Positions 1 through 9,355 of a DNA stretch of 64,000 nucleotides are shown here, piece by piece. The stretch covers positions 4,340,001 to 4,404,000 of the forward strand of contig CM074765.1 of assembly GCA_037355855.1 (NCBI GenBank), given 5' to 3'. Position 1 is the first letter of the stretch, and every line of letters begins with the position of its first letter. The notes below the pieces were generated by a model that was not told where the DNA came from, did not search any database, and was given only the letters and a program-made list of their open reading frames with translations. Position numbers and translations under genes: made by a program. The stretch comes from Pseudo-nitzschia pungens (lineage: Eukaryota; Bacillariophyta; Bacillariophyceae; Bacillariales; Bacillariaceae).

Positions 1-725
1 AACAATAAGCGAGTTGTACTAAGATTCTTGTCCTCTGTCTGATTGAGTACGTCATCTTTTTGATTGTGAGAGGTGTAGTAATTCGTTTGTTTGTGGTGCT
101 GATTATAGAGTATTTTGCATGATGCATGATGCCATGTGCGTTGAGTTGATACCTTGTTCGATAGGAAGCACGGAAGAGGAATAAAAGACAACAATGGGTA
201 CGAGTAAGGTTACGTACCATATACCCGTGCCCGTACCATTCATTCCTACACGAACAGTGACAGTGCTTCCGACTCCCACATGTCCGTGGAAATGCTGTCG
301 TGGACTCGAATATGGGATCAACATGGCAGAATGCTTCTGTGATTCATGTAGTTTGTTAACTCATGTACTGATTGTCGGATTCGACCGAAGCAACCGAATG
401 CCTTTCTCCAACTACAATTCTTGCATTCACAGGCGATTGAAGTTGCCCTCTCTGCCGTTGGCGTTGTACTTTACTTGTCCGACCAAGACATTTCTCTGGA
501 CAAAAACGAAATGATAATAATAATGCAATCTTTCCCGGTTTTGACTCTGTGATTTATACTAGCAATACACGTTGTACTTATATTATAATTTTCTTAATGT
601 TCAATATTCCCATAAAAAGTGAATAGTCGTTTCCTGCCTACACGTACGATCCTCGACTATCAACAATTGTCCCCGGTCCCAATGGATGCCCCCCATTTTA
701 TCGCAGAACACGCCGCTTCCATTAC
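1..725. other. intergenic, no gene seen
   Basis: Only short overlapping reading frames on both strands and no recognisable domain. It contains one copy of the dispersed motif GTAAGGTTAC at 204-213. It lies downstream of the minus-strand gene ending at 726, so its right end probably includes that gene's 3' UTR. Confidence 0.6.
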
Positions 726-1766
726 CTACGTCTCCCATTTTCTCCGCAGCTTGTCAAAGGCGTTCGGATTCTTTTTCGTGTTGCGTCCCTGCTGTTGCTG
801 CAGCTGCGCATTGTGTGCCAGGAACGGGAGGGGCGTATGGCTCTCACCGCTGGTGCTGCCGCTGCTGGGTTTGTTGGTTCCGGTGTTTCCGGTGTTTTCG
901 TTTTCGTTGTAGTCGTCGTCCCAGGTAGATCCCGATTCCTCAAATACCCCGTTTCCCTGTGATCCACTGGTACCGACCAGATTCTTTTCCGAGTGGGATG
1001 TGTACTCGATCTCGTATTCTTCCTCTACGGTTTCGTATTCCTCGTCGTCGCCGTAATCGTCCAGGCCCTGGCGGTCGCTGGCATAATACCGGCTGGTGGC
1101 CGTTGAGTAATAGGATCCCGCCCGGTACTTTTCATCGTCGTCGTACTCACCATCGCTGTCGGTATCCTCGGGCTCCCGATCGCTGCTGTGCCGGAGGCTC
1201 GTGTCGTATTCGCTCGGGTTGCTCTGGACGGCCATTCCCGAGTGGGAAGTGCCCTTGGAGGTTCCGCTGCTCTTGGAGGGAGTCGACGTGCTCTTGGAGG
1301 GTGTCCGGCTGGTGCTCACCAAGTTGGTGCTGCCTGTCGCCGACAGGGAGCCGTTCGACTTGGAGATGAGCGTCAGGTCCCCCGAGGAGGGGGGAGTTGT
1401 ATTGTCCCCGCCACCAAAGACGTTGTCGCTGTCGTCGTAATACCGGGTGTCGGCGCCGTAGAGGCGGTTGTGGTGGCTCGAGAGATCCTCGGAGCGTTCC
1501 TCGGTGATGGGCTCGTCGAGATCGGGCATGAGGGAATCGCTGATCTGGTCGTTGGACGGATGAAAGTACTCGTTGCCGTTGTCGTCGTCCTCGTCGTAAC
1601 TCGGTTGGTAATTGTTATTGTCTTGGTCATCGTAGTCTTCGGGGTCTTGCATTTGGTGTGACGTATCGTAATGGTAGTCGTGTCCAAAGGACTCTCCGCT
1701 CCCGCTGGGGCTGCGACTTTGGCCCTCGCCTTCCGCACTGCTCAGTTCGCTGGATTCCTCGCTTGA

Positions 1767-1800
<34 letters not shown>

Positions 1801-4248
1801 CTATCGTTTCGATAGAACGTGGTGGTGTGGAATGGATTCCCCCCCTGGGCATTGGCGGTGGTGGTATCCTCTCCCCCTTCTTTCGATCGTCGATAGTAGC
1901 GCCAGAGCATCCAGAGCAGCCACAGAACAAAAAGCAGGACAAGGATCGATCCGACCCCGATAAGGGCAAAGGCCCACCACTCGAGGTCAAATCCCAGGAG
2001 TCCCTTCTTTTCGTTGCCGCCGCCACCATTGCCGCCGCCACCATTGCCGCCCCCTCCAATTGCGTTGACCTGTCGGTTCCGGTTCTCGTCGAATCCGGCC
2101 CAGGCAATGTCGAGGATCCGGTTGTCGGCGTTGACGAGATTTCCGTTGATAATGGTTCGGCGAATGGATTCCTCGATCTGCAATAGCTCGGTCTCGGAGA
2201 GGACGGACGTCGAAAAGACCGTGACGGACCCCAGTACGACAAAGCATGGAAAGACCGAGCTGTCGATGTTCTGGCAGGATTCTGGAAAAGTGTCAAAATT
2301 CGGTTGCGAATGATTGCATTGAATTGGATTGAATTGGATTGAATTGAATTGAATTGAATTGAATTGGATTGAATTGGAATCATTGCATTCATTGCATTGA
2401 ATTTGCATTTTCATTGCATTGAATTTGCATTTTCATTGCATTGAATTGCGCAGAGAGAGCAAACAATCGAGGGAGAAAGTCAATGCATCCCATCGATCCA
2501 CGGGATGAGATGTTAGGAAAGACGCATGGTCCAGAGGGGGCAAAAAACATGACACAAAGGGATCGGAGATCGTGGTGAGTAAGACATCAGGCATGATGGT
2601 GGGTTGCATGCAAATCGAAATTTGTCCAATTCACTCGACTCGACTTACGGTTGGGAACCACCTCGTCGCGTGGCTTGATGCTCAATCCGAGCAGTGGCGA
2701 AACGAGGGAGTTTAGCTCCAGTTGTTTCTGGTTCTGTCGCTGCTGCCACTGCCGCAATTTCCGCCGCGGGCGCAGCTGCCTGCCGCTGTAATGGTGTCGC
2801 TCCGATTCGGCGTCGTCGTCGAGCGTAAACACGTACGTGTCTCCGTGCTTGACAAAATCCTCGGGGTCGGTTTCGGTTTCCATTTCGGATTCGCTTTCGG
2901 TTTCAACGTTTGTGTTTGCTTCCGCCATGACATCGTCGATCACCATGGTTGCTGGGGAATGAAGCAGGGACGGCCGGTCCGCCTTGGTCGGGGCCCAGAC
3001 CGCTGTCGCCTCTGTCCCGGTCGAGAGGCCGCTGCTTCTGGTGATACTACTCCTTATCGACGATGTCTTGACGCTGCAGGTGGTCGGAAAAACCAGCGGA
3101 AGGAGCGCGTTTCCCATATCGACCTCCACCTTCGGGAGAATGTCCGTGTTGAGCTCTGCGGCCTGCGTGACGGATCGGATCACAACGGTATCGTAGGCAA
3201 ACCAGAATTCCGTGGCGATCGTCGCCTTTTGGCCCGTGGCCGCCACAAACGGAGGCTCGTACTTGCCCTGGGCGTTGACGGCGCACGCTGTCGGAACGCT
3301 GCCTCCACCACCGTTGGTTGGTAGCGGCGTGCCGCTCGAGTGAGGCGTTATCGAGGCCGGCATGGCGGGGGTGGGAAGCGGTGTGGGAATGGACGCGTCC
3401 ACGGGAGACACCGTGGTGGGGTAGGACGGGTAGGAAGGGTAGGATGGGTAGGACGGGTAGGACGGGTAGGATGGGACGCCTCCTCCTCCTCCTCCTCCCA
3501 CCGTCGGCTCGTGGGTGGCTGCGGTCGTTGGCGTTGGCGCAAACGTCGGTTTCCGGGTGGGATAAATGTAGTCGTCGTCGTAGATCACAAAGCTCTTCTT
3601 TTTGCTGCTCTTGGAGCTGCTCGTGTACGATTTCTTGTTACTCTTATGGTCGGACTTTCCAGACTTGGATCCCTTACTACTTTTGTTCCAGCGTCCGCTG
3701 CCCTTGCCCGAGTTGCTCGTTGAGGTGGATGTCGACGTTGACGGGTAGGATACCTTAAAATAGTCGTCGTCGTCGTCGTCGTCGTCGTCGTAATCGTCGT
3801 TGGTGGTGACGTGGGTGGTAGTGGTGGTAGTGGTAGTGGAGTTGTTCGTCGCGCCGTTGTTGCCATCGTTGCATTGGCACCCACCCACTCCAAGCTGTCG
3901 TTGTCGCTTCCGATTGTGGCAAGCACATTTCACCCCTACGCTTTCTTCCAGCACTTTGTCCCGGTCGAAAACGTTGTGGCGGGTGGATCTCAGGAAATGG
4001 TTATTGGGATTTGGGTTTTGGTCGTACTGTTGGTCGAGCCACTCGATGCCCCGCGCCAGGGACCGTTGTCGTTTCGGGGGGGCAGCAGCAGCAGCAGCAG
4101 CAGCAGCAGCCGAAGACGAAGCCGAAGCCGTCGTGGCGAGCAAACACAGCAGAAGCGCGAACGCTTCTACCAAGAACCGCCAACGAATCCCGATAGGAGT
4201 TTTCACGAGGGAGATCGGCGCAGCCCCCGCCGCTGCATCCGCAACCAT
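726..4248 (-). CDS. Two-exon single-pass membrane protein, diatom hypothetical
   Basis: Function not recognised. I join two open frames into one gene. Exon 1 is 4248-2649 and exon 2 is 2281-726. The intron, 2282-2648 (367 nt), starts GTAAGT and ends TTTTCCAG. The split codon is completed in frame and the sum is 1,052 codons including stop. The protein (1,051 aa) starts with a hydrophobic signal-like segment (about residues 22-45). Next come Ala- and Asp-rich tracts, a Lys/Ser cluster (KSSKGSKSGK) and a Pro/Ser/Tyr stretch (repeated PSY). A folded-looking region follows (about 320-400, with FWFAYDTVV and VDMGNALLPLVFP) and continues across the splice as QSCQNIDSSVFPCFVVLG and ETELLQIEESIRRTI. 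Then come a Gly linker, one strong transmembrane helix (WWAFALIGVGSILVLLFVLW) with a basic stop-transfer, and a long Ser/Asp/Asn-rich acidic tail. The order suggests a type I surface or vesicle membrane protein; that role is inference. The coding hexamer at 1771-1803 (Asn-Asp repeats) is the same hexamer found upstream of the start. Confidence 0.8.
2282..2648 (-). other. Intron with AATTG/AATTC pentamer repeats
   Basis: Intron of the gene at 726-4248. The donor on the minus strand is C|GTAAGT and the acceptor TTTTCCAG|AA. It carries a GAATT-type pentamer microsatellite at about 2316-2380, close to the acceptor. Reading through it gives a spurious Ser-Ile-Gln-Phe-Asn peptide repeat, which is why the unspliced frame looks open. 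Confidence 0.8.
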
Positions 4249-4309
4249 GGTCGGTATTCTTTTGTAGCTGCTTTTGTTCTTCGGAATGATGGTGTCCGGA
4301 ACTGTGATT

Positions 4310-4376
<67 letters not shown>

Positions 4377-4380
4377 TCGT
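4310..4380. repeat. GTTGTC hexamer microsatellite
   Basis: About twelve tandem GTTGTC units lie 60-130 bp upstream of the start codon of the minus-strand gene at 4248, so on its sense strand the leader reads GACAAC repeats. The same hexamer occurs inside the gene's coding sequence (1771-1803) and again near 62,000. Confidence 0.9.
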
Positions 4381-6250
4381 GTGACGTTTCTTATTTCTAG
4401 ACGGAAGTAACGGTATGCGTCGTCTATTCAGATTCTCTCTTTGTCGTTCCTCGGATTGTTCTTGATGTCAAAAAGTGTTGTTGTGTTTTGGTGTCAAACC
4501 TAGATATTAATCATGGGAAGAGACCTCGGATGGAGTAGAATTGGGGTTTCTGTACCGATCAAGGGTATCGTTGTCTCTTGGAATGGTTTCTATATTGGAT
4601 GATGCTCTTGCTACCCCTGTTGTTGTTGTTATTTGTTGTTGTCGCTGCTGGTGCTATTGTTGTTGAAACTAGTTGCATCCAAGGTTCACCAAGGTTCACC
4701 AACGTTCACGACCGGACGGTCACTCCGATCGGGCACCGACATAGATGTTCTGTCGCAAAAGCGTCGACATCGACAGACCGCGCCAGCCCTGGGATGGAAT
4801 TCGCAACAATTCTTCTTCATTGCGGGACGTTTTCGTCGCGGTGGCATGGCGTTGCTAAGATCCCAGGACCGGGATTGGGAGGAAAATTTTACACAAATTC
4901 ATTTGCCTCCGCCAAAGTAGGCGAACAATCGATGGGACATTAAATCGATTTTCGTTTGGGATTTTTGGGACACACATGGTGATTGCGTGATGTATTGCAA
5001 AACATGGACATTCCACTGTAGCGTGCAATGACGTATGTTCAGTACTGGAATGGAACATTCCCGGACGTGACCAAAAATAATGGAGAACCCAAACACAGAC
5101 ACACCCATCGTGAAATCGAGTCACATGTCACATTTCTTTGTGATGTTCTAAGTAATCTTACTTTTAAGGAAGCAATTTGGGATTTGAAATTGCAAACATG
5201 CCAATTTTGGCAAACCAATGGTATGGTGTTCTGAGTCCAACACGACCCGTCCGAGCGGGACGACACGTACGAAGTACTGTACGTAGTACCAGGTAGTAGA
5301 CGTACGAAGTAATAAGCACGATGACCGGCCGTACAAAAAAAGTTCTTTGTCGGCACGATTTTTGTAACTGGGTACCTTGGTAACTTTTCGTACCTATAGT
5401 TGCTACTCTACCGTATGTACTGTACCGTACCGTACTATTCGCAAGTACGAGTATTACGGTTGCTCTTGCGTCTGGCGTGTTGGCAAGGTGTGTAAGACCG
5501 TACGGAGCCTGATTCTACGTAGTATATAATAGGTAATAAACATACTGTAGACATTTAACAATGTATACTAGACGTAGGTATAGTACGTATGGTACCTGTA
5601 ATCATCTGAAATCTTTGGTTTGTGCGATCCGGTACGTAATTACCGTACGGTGATGGTTACCGGTAGGTGTTGGTTCTTCTTAAAAGTAGTAGCTATTGGT
5701 CGATTGATGGGGGCTATTACATTAACCCTACTCATGACACAAAAAAGGTCCCAGTACCAAAAAATTGCTTTGTGACTATTCAGGCAATACAGAATTTTCC
5801 GTTTACGATTACTGCGAGAAAAATAGCGTGTGTGTGACAAACTAACGGAACAAAAGAATCATCCGAATTCTGGCATTTTTGGACGAAAATATATAAAGAA
5901 GTCAATTAGGTACAAGTTTTCGTCGGATTTTACCGTACGAGTATCGGAAAGGCTGCCGTCAAACTACTTTTGGGGCTTGCGATTGATACTTTTCAGGCGG
6001 GGCCAGATACTCCCGAGCACTATGTGCAACCATTAATTAGCACGTATTGTACCACAAGAAATAAGTAATATTGCATGCGAAAAGATCGCATCAAGTCTAC
6101 GTAAGGTTTACCTTGCATGAACTGTACGATAATCCTTACACTAGTAGTAACAAACAATATCGAAGCAAAAAATAATCGCAACTGCATCCTTTTCGAGAAA
6201 AAGGATACAAATCCGTTCGCGACCCCTGCCCCACAAAAAGCGAAAACACA
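4381..6250. other. intergenic, no gene seen
   Basis: No supported gene. It holds a short tandem of CAAGGTTCACC-like units near 4680 and, from about 5230 to 5640, a dense patch of GTACGGTAC / CGTACGAAGTACG-type short palindromic strings typical of the intergenic DNA throughout this window. The right part is presumably promoter and 5' UTR of the gene at 6251. Confidence 0.6.
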
Positions 6251-7153
6251 ATGTCTTCCACACAGCCAGAAGGACCTGTAGTCGACATCGAGGCCAAAGC
6301 GCCCGAATCCTCCGCCGAGGAGGATCCCGAATCCTCATCCAAGAAGGGTGACAAGAATGTGCAATTCGCCTTCGAGGACGCTTTAAAGGACGCCAACGGG
6401 AAAGCATCAGTCAAGCGAGGCTTGGAAAAAATCGTGAGCAGAAAGACGATGATCAAGAACGCCAAGAGGTTGGACCATTTCGACTTGGAGCAAGACGTCT
6501 ACGCGCTCGTGTTTGTGGCCGAGGTGGATAGCTGGGCCTTTTGGTACGGGATGTATGTGATCTTCCTGAAATACACCGTCTACGGAATCCTCTTGTCGGA
6601 CATTCAATACACTTCCGAGTACAAAGTCAACGATCCTACGACGGCCGCAAAATTCTTCCTCATCCCCGTTGCCATTGCCATGCAAGACGATTTGATCTAC
6701 ACCTTCTGGCACAAAGCCAACGCCTTGTACTGCCAAACGTCGTGTTTAGAACTCAAGGGGGCAACCCAGAACAAGCTCAGCCTCAGCAACTGCCTCAAGT
6801 TAATCGATGGGATTCTGAGTTTGAGCGTCAACTACGGAGTTATGCTGACCACAGACGACACCCTCGGGGTCTTCCTCAACTTTGCGGCCCTCGGTTTCTT
6901 GCAGGACATCGACAACGCCTTTTACAAATTACTGCAAATGGGATTCTTTGGAGACGAGATGGAAGTCCTGACCGTGCAAATCGCCGGCATTGAATTCGAC
7001 CGACGAGTCGAGGAAACCAACACAAGATTTGGCTGCATTCGCCACAGCCACCTCGACACGGTGTTGCTTGTCTTCACCTTTGTCGTGTGCCTCGTGGCCT
7101 ACATCGTGTGTCATCTTGGCATCTACGGCTACATTCCTACGTGGACGTTGTGA
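6251..7153 (+). CDS. Multi-spanning membrane protein, hypothetical
   Basis: Function not recognised. It is a single-exon, 300-aa protein. Residues 1-75 are hydrophilic, Glu/Ser/Lys-rich and probably cytosolic. The rest has about four hydrophobic segments: roughly 97-117 (WAFWYGMYVIFLKYTVYGIL), 132-150 (AKFFLIPVAIAM), 200-220 (DTLGVFLNFAALGFL) and a strong C-terminal one at about 270-292 (VLLVFTFVVCLVAYIVC). There is no signal peptide; the start follows AAAACACA and is the first ATG of the frame. Acidic residues sit within or beside membrane segments (QDDLIY, QDIDNAF), which could suit a channel or transporter accessory role, but I see no family signature. Codon use is balanced and the gene is not low-complexity, unlike most genes here. 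A GGAAT microsatellite follows the stop. Confidence 0.8.
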   Translation: MSSTQPEGPVVDIEAKAPESSAEEDPESSSKKGDKNVQFAFEDALKDANGKASVKRGLEKIVSRKTMIKNAKRLDHFDLEQDVYALVFVAEVDSWAFWYGMYVIFLKYTVYGILLSDIQYTSEYKVNDPTTAAKFFLIPVAIAMQDDLIYTFWHKANALYCQTSCLELKGATQNKLSLSNCLKLIDGILSLSVNYGVMLTTDDTLGVFLNFAALGFLQDIDNAFYKLLQMGFFGDEMEVLTVQIAGIEFDRRVEETNTRFGCIRHSHLDTVLLVFTFVVCLVAYIVCHLGIYGYIPTWTL

Positions 7154-8621
7154 GCGTCGAACGATCGATCGCACAACATTGAATCGCCGAGACAGAGGGA
7201 ATGGAATGGAATGGAATGGAATGGAATAGGACGGACTGACCCTGAAATGTTTCATCGATTTCGGTGGGCACCAGCGAGGCAAAGAGCTGTTATCAGCCAG
7301 ATTGAAAAAATCTTCAGTACTGGTAGTACTGCAAACAAAGTATATTGCTGCATTTGAGTTTTGACGTGACAGAACATATGATCAATCATTGATTACTATT
7401 ATTATAGTATTTAAAATGACTTCATAATACAATACACCAACTATCTCATAATATAATGTCTACTACTTCGACTCGGTTCTTGTTGCTGCCGGCGGTGTTT
7501 TGCAGTGCGAAAAACGTGGAAAGCATCTCCGGTGGAACAAGGGCTTGGTTGGAGGACGGCCGCCACGCACGAGGAAGAACAACAACACCAAATTGTGGTG
7601 TCACCATTCGGTTCTTTCGAGTGGCTCTTTGTTCTTGTTTCCTCGGCGAACGGCACCTGAAGCATGGTGAAACTATAGAGACCCCGTGCTGCAGCATTTT
7701 TTTGTGACAATTGCTGGTGATCTTGTTGTGTGGTGGTAGTCATACGTCACCCCCACTGTAGTACTAGTTGTGCAAGTAAAATACAATCATTCTTGATTGC
7801 GTCCTGCTGTATGGTGTGAGGACTCTGGTGCTGGTGTTGCTGGTGACAAGAAAATGAGGATTCTTTTTCTCCTCCTCGTACTAGTGCTGCTACTAGTACT
7901 ACTAGTACTACTAGTAGTACGAAGAAGTTATAATAGTGGTGATATTACTACTACTACCACTAGTAGTAGCAATACTATCACAAAAAGCTCTAGTCATCCC
8001 ACCAACAAGAAATCAGCAAATTGTTCTTCTAGCTGGTGGCGGCTGGTGGCGCCTGGTGGTGGTGGTGATCTCTCACCATCATGATGCAAGGGGAATCTCC
8101 TCCTGGTGATACTACTAGTAGTAGTATGAAATGAACTTGCTCTATTACTACTACTACTTTTAGCAATAGTAGCTACTACCGGGGGAAAGTACTACTACTA
8201 GTAACCTTAGTAGTAGTAGTAGTAGTAATACCGAAATGTGACATGCCTTCAGAAGGTAAGGTTACTGCTGTTACTACTGGTGGTACAGCTATACCATACA
8301 GCCAGTTGAAGACTTTATTTTTGGCGAAAATGCATGACAGCGATGCAACACCAATGGTCATAAAAATGAAAAGGAGTGCGACAAGAGGTCTGTACGGTCC
8401 GTCTGTTCCCTTGGAGTCAAGCATGTCATCTCAACAAAAGGATGTCGGTCTGGATCTCACTCCAGTTGTCAATCATTTAAGGATACATACATACTGTACG
8501 GTAGTTACATACCATTACCGTTATTAGCAAGGGAGTCGAGGTCATCACAAACGATGAGGCTATTGTTGACTCTTCGCACTCTACGGTAACTTAAGACTCT
8601 ACGGTACGGTACAGCTTACCT
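7154..8621. other. intergenic, triplet microsatellites, no gene seen
   Basis: A GGAAT pentamer run lies at 7199-7228. The stretch 7860-8230 is dominated by TACTAG/ACTACT triplet-like repeats (for example around 7878-7922, 7951-7970 and 8205-8230). Frames of 80-120 codons here are leucine- or threonine-rich translations of these repeats and are not supported as genes. Confidence 0.6.
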
Positions 8622-8623
8622 TA

Positions 8624-8714
8624 CTACAAAATTCTTATCAGCTGTCCCCCGTTTGTACGTCCCCGACTACTAATTTCTACTGAAACCCGGGGACAGCTGA
8701 TAAGAATTCTGTAG
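8624..8714. mobile_element. 91-bp MITE with near-perfect inverted ends, copy 1
   Basis: A compact palindromic element. The left end reads CTACAAAATTCTTATCAGCT and the right end is its inverse complement with one mismatch, with arms of about 25 bp ending at GTCCCC/GGGGAC. It is flanked on both sides by TA (8622-8623 and 8715-8716), consistent with a TA target-site duplication. A homologous copy of the same length lies at 58183-58273 in the opposite orientation; the central string TACTAATTTCTAC appears there inverted. No coding capacity. The TA duplication resembles Tc1/mariner-type MITEs, but no transposase is present to confirm a family. Confidence 0.85.
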
Positions 8715-8716
8715 TA

Positions 8717-9355
8717 CTATCCACGACATCGAATTTTGATCATCATCATTACAAAGCACGAGTAACCTTACGGTAGGTATGGTAACCTTACCGGTACGAG
8801 TACTTGTACATTGCAATGCAAAAGGATTGTTTCTGTTTTGAGGTCAAGTCAAAATTCCATTGTATGGTAATACGTGCCACGGGGCTTATTCCGAAACACG
8901 AGAAAATATTTTGTTTGGTGCACTTAATGTTGTCACGTTTTTACCTTGCTTAAGGTTACAACGCAAACCGTCGCCACTAAATACGTAATAACATTAGCGT
9001 GTTGGATAGCTCGATTAGTTCCCTATTCTCGATCAGACTCGTCGCGTACCATATCATGTTAATATATTTATTCGCAAGGGAAGGACTACATTGCTTGGCA
9101 TCGAATGGAGTTAAATGGCACGGCATTTCAAACGATCGCAGTTGAATACCAGCTATTGCGAATTGCTACGCCCCGTTGTTGCCAGCCTACCGGTACAACA
9201 ACACACTGTGCTAGAGGGTTCAAATCGAACCGAATCGAACCGAACCTAATCTGATCGGACCCCCACAATTCAGCTCTATATTCAATCGGTATAAACAGAA
9301 ACACCCTTCATCGAGCAGTTAGAGGCACACAAACAAAGGTCCACTCAATTCTGCG
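8717..9355. other. intergenic, no gene seen
   Basis: Contains two GTAACCTTAC motifs (8762-8771 and 8782-8791) and a CGAACCGAA short repeat near 9220-9245. The last 100 bp are probably promoter and leader of the gene at 9356. Confidence 0.5.

Noticed and set aside
2282..2414. N-terminal SIQFN repeat peptide of the 562-codon minus frame
   Set aside because: It is the translated intron microsatellite; GT-AG sites and phase support splicing to the exon at 2649-4248.
7797..8084. 95-codon frame with poly-Leu/Val start
   Set aside because: The apparent signal peptide is a translated TACTAG triplet repeat.
9200..9260. Possible tRNA T-arm (GGGTTCAAATCGAACC)
   Set aside because: No acceptor, D or anticodon arms can be fitted around it. 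It is part of a CGAACCGAA micro-repeat.
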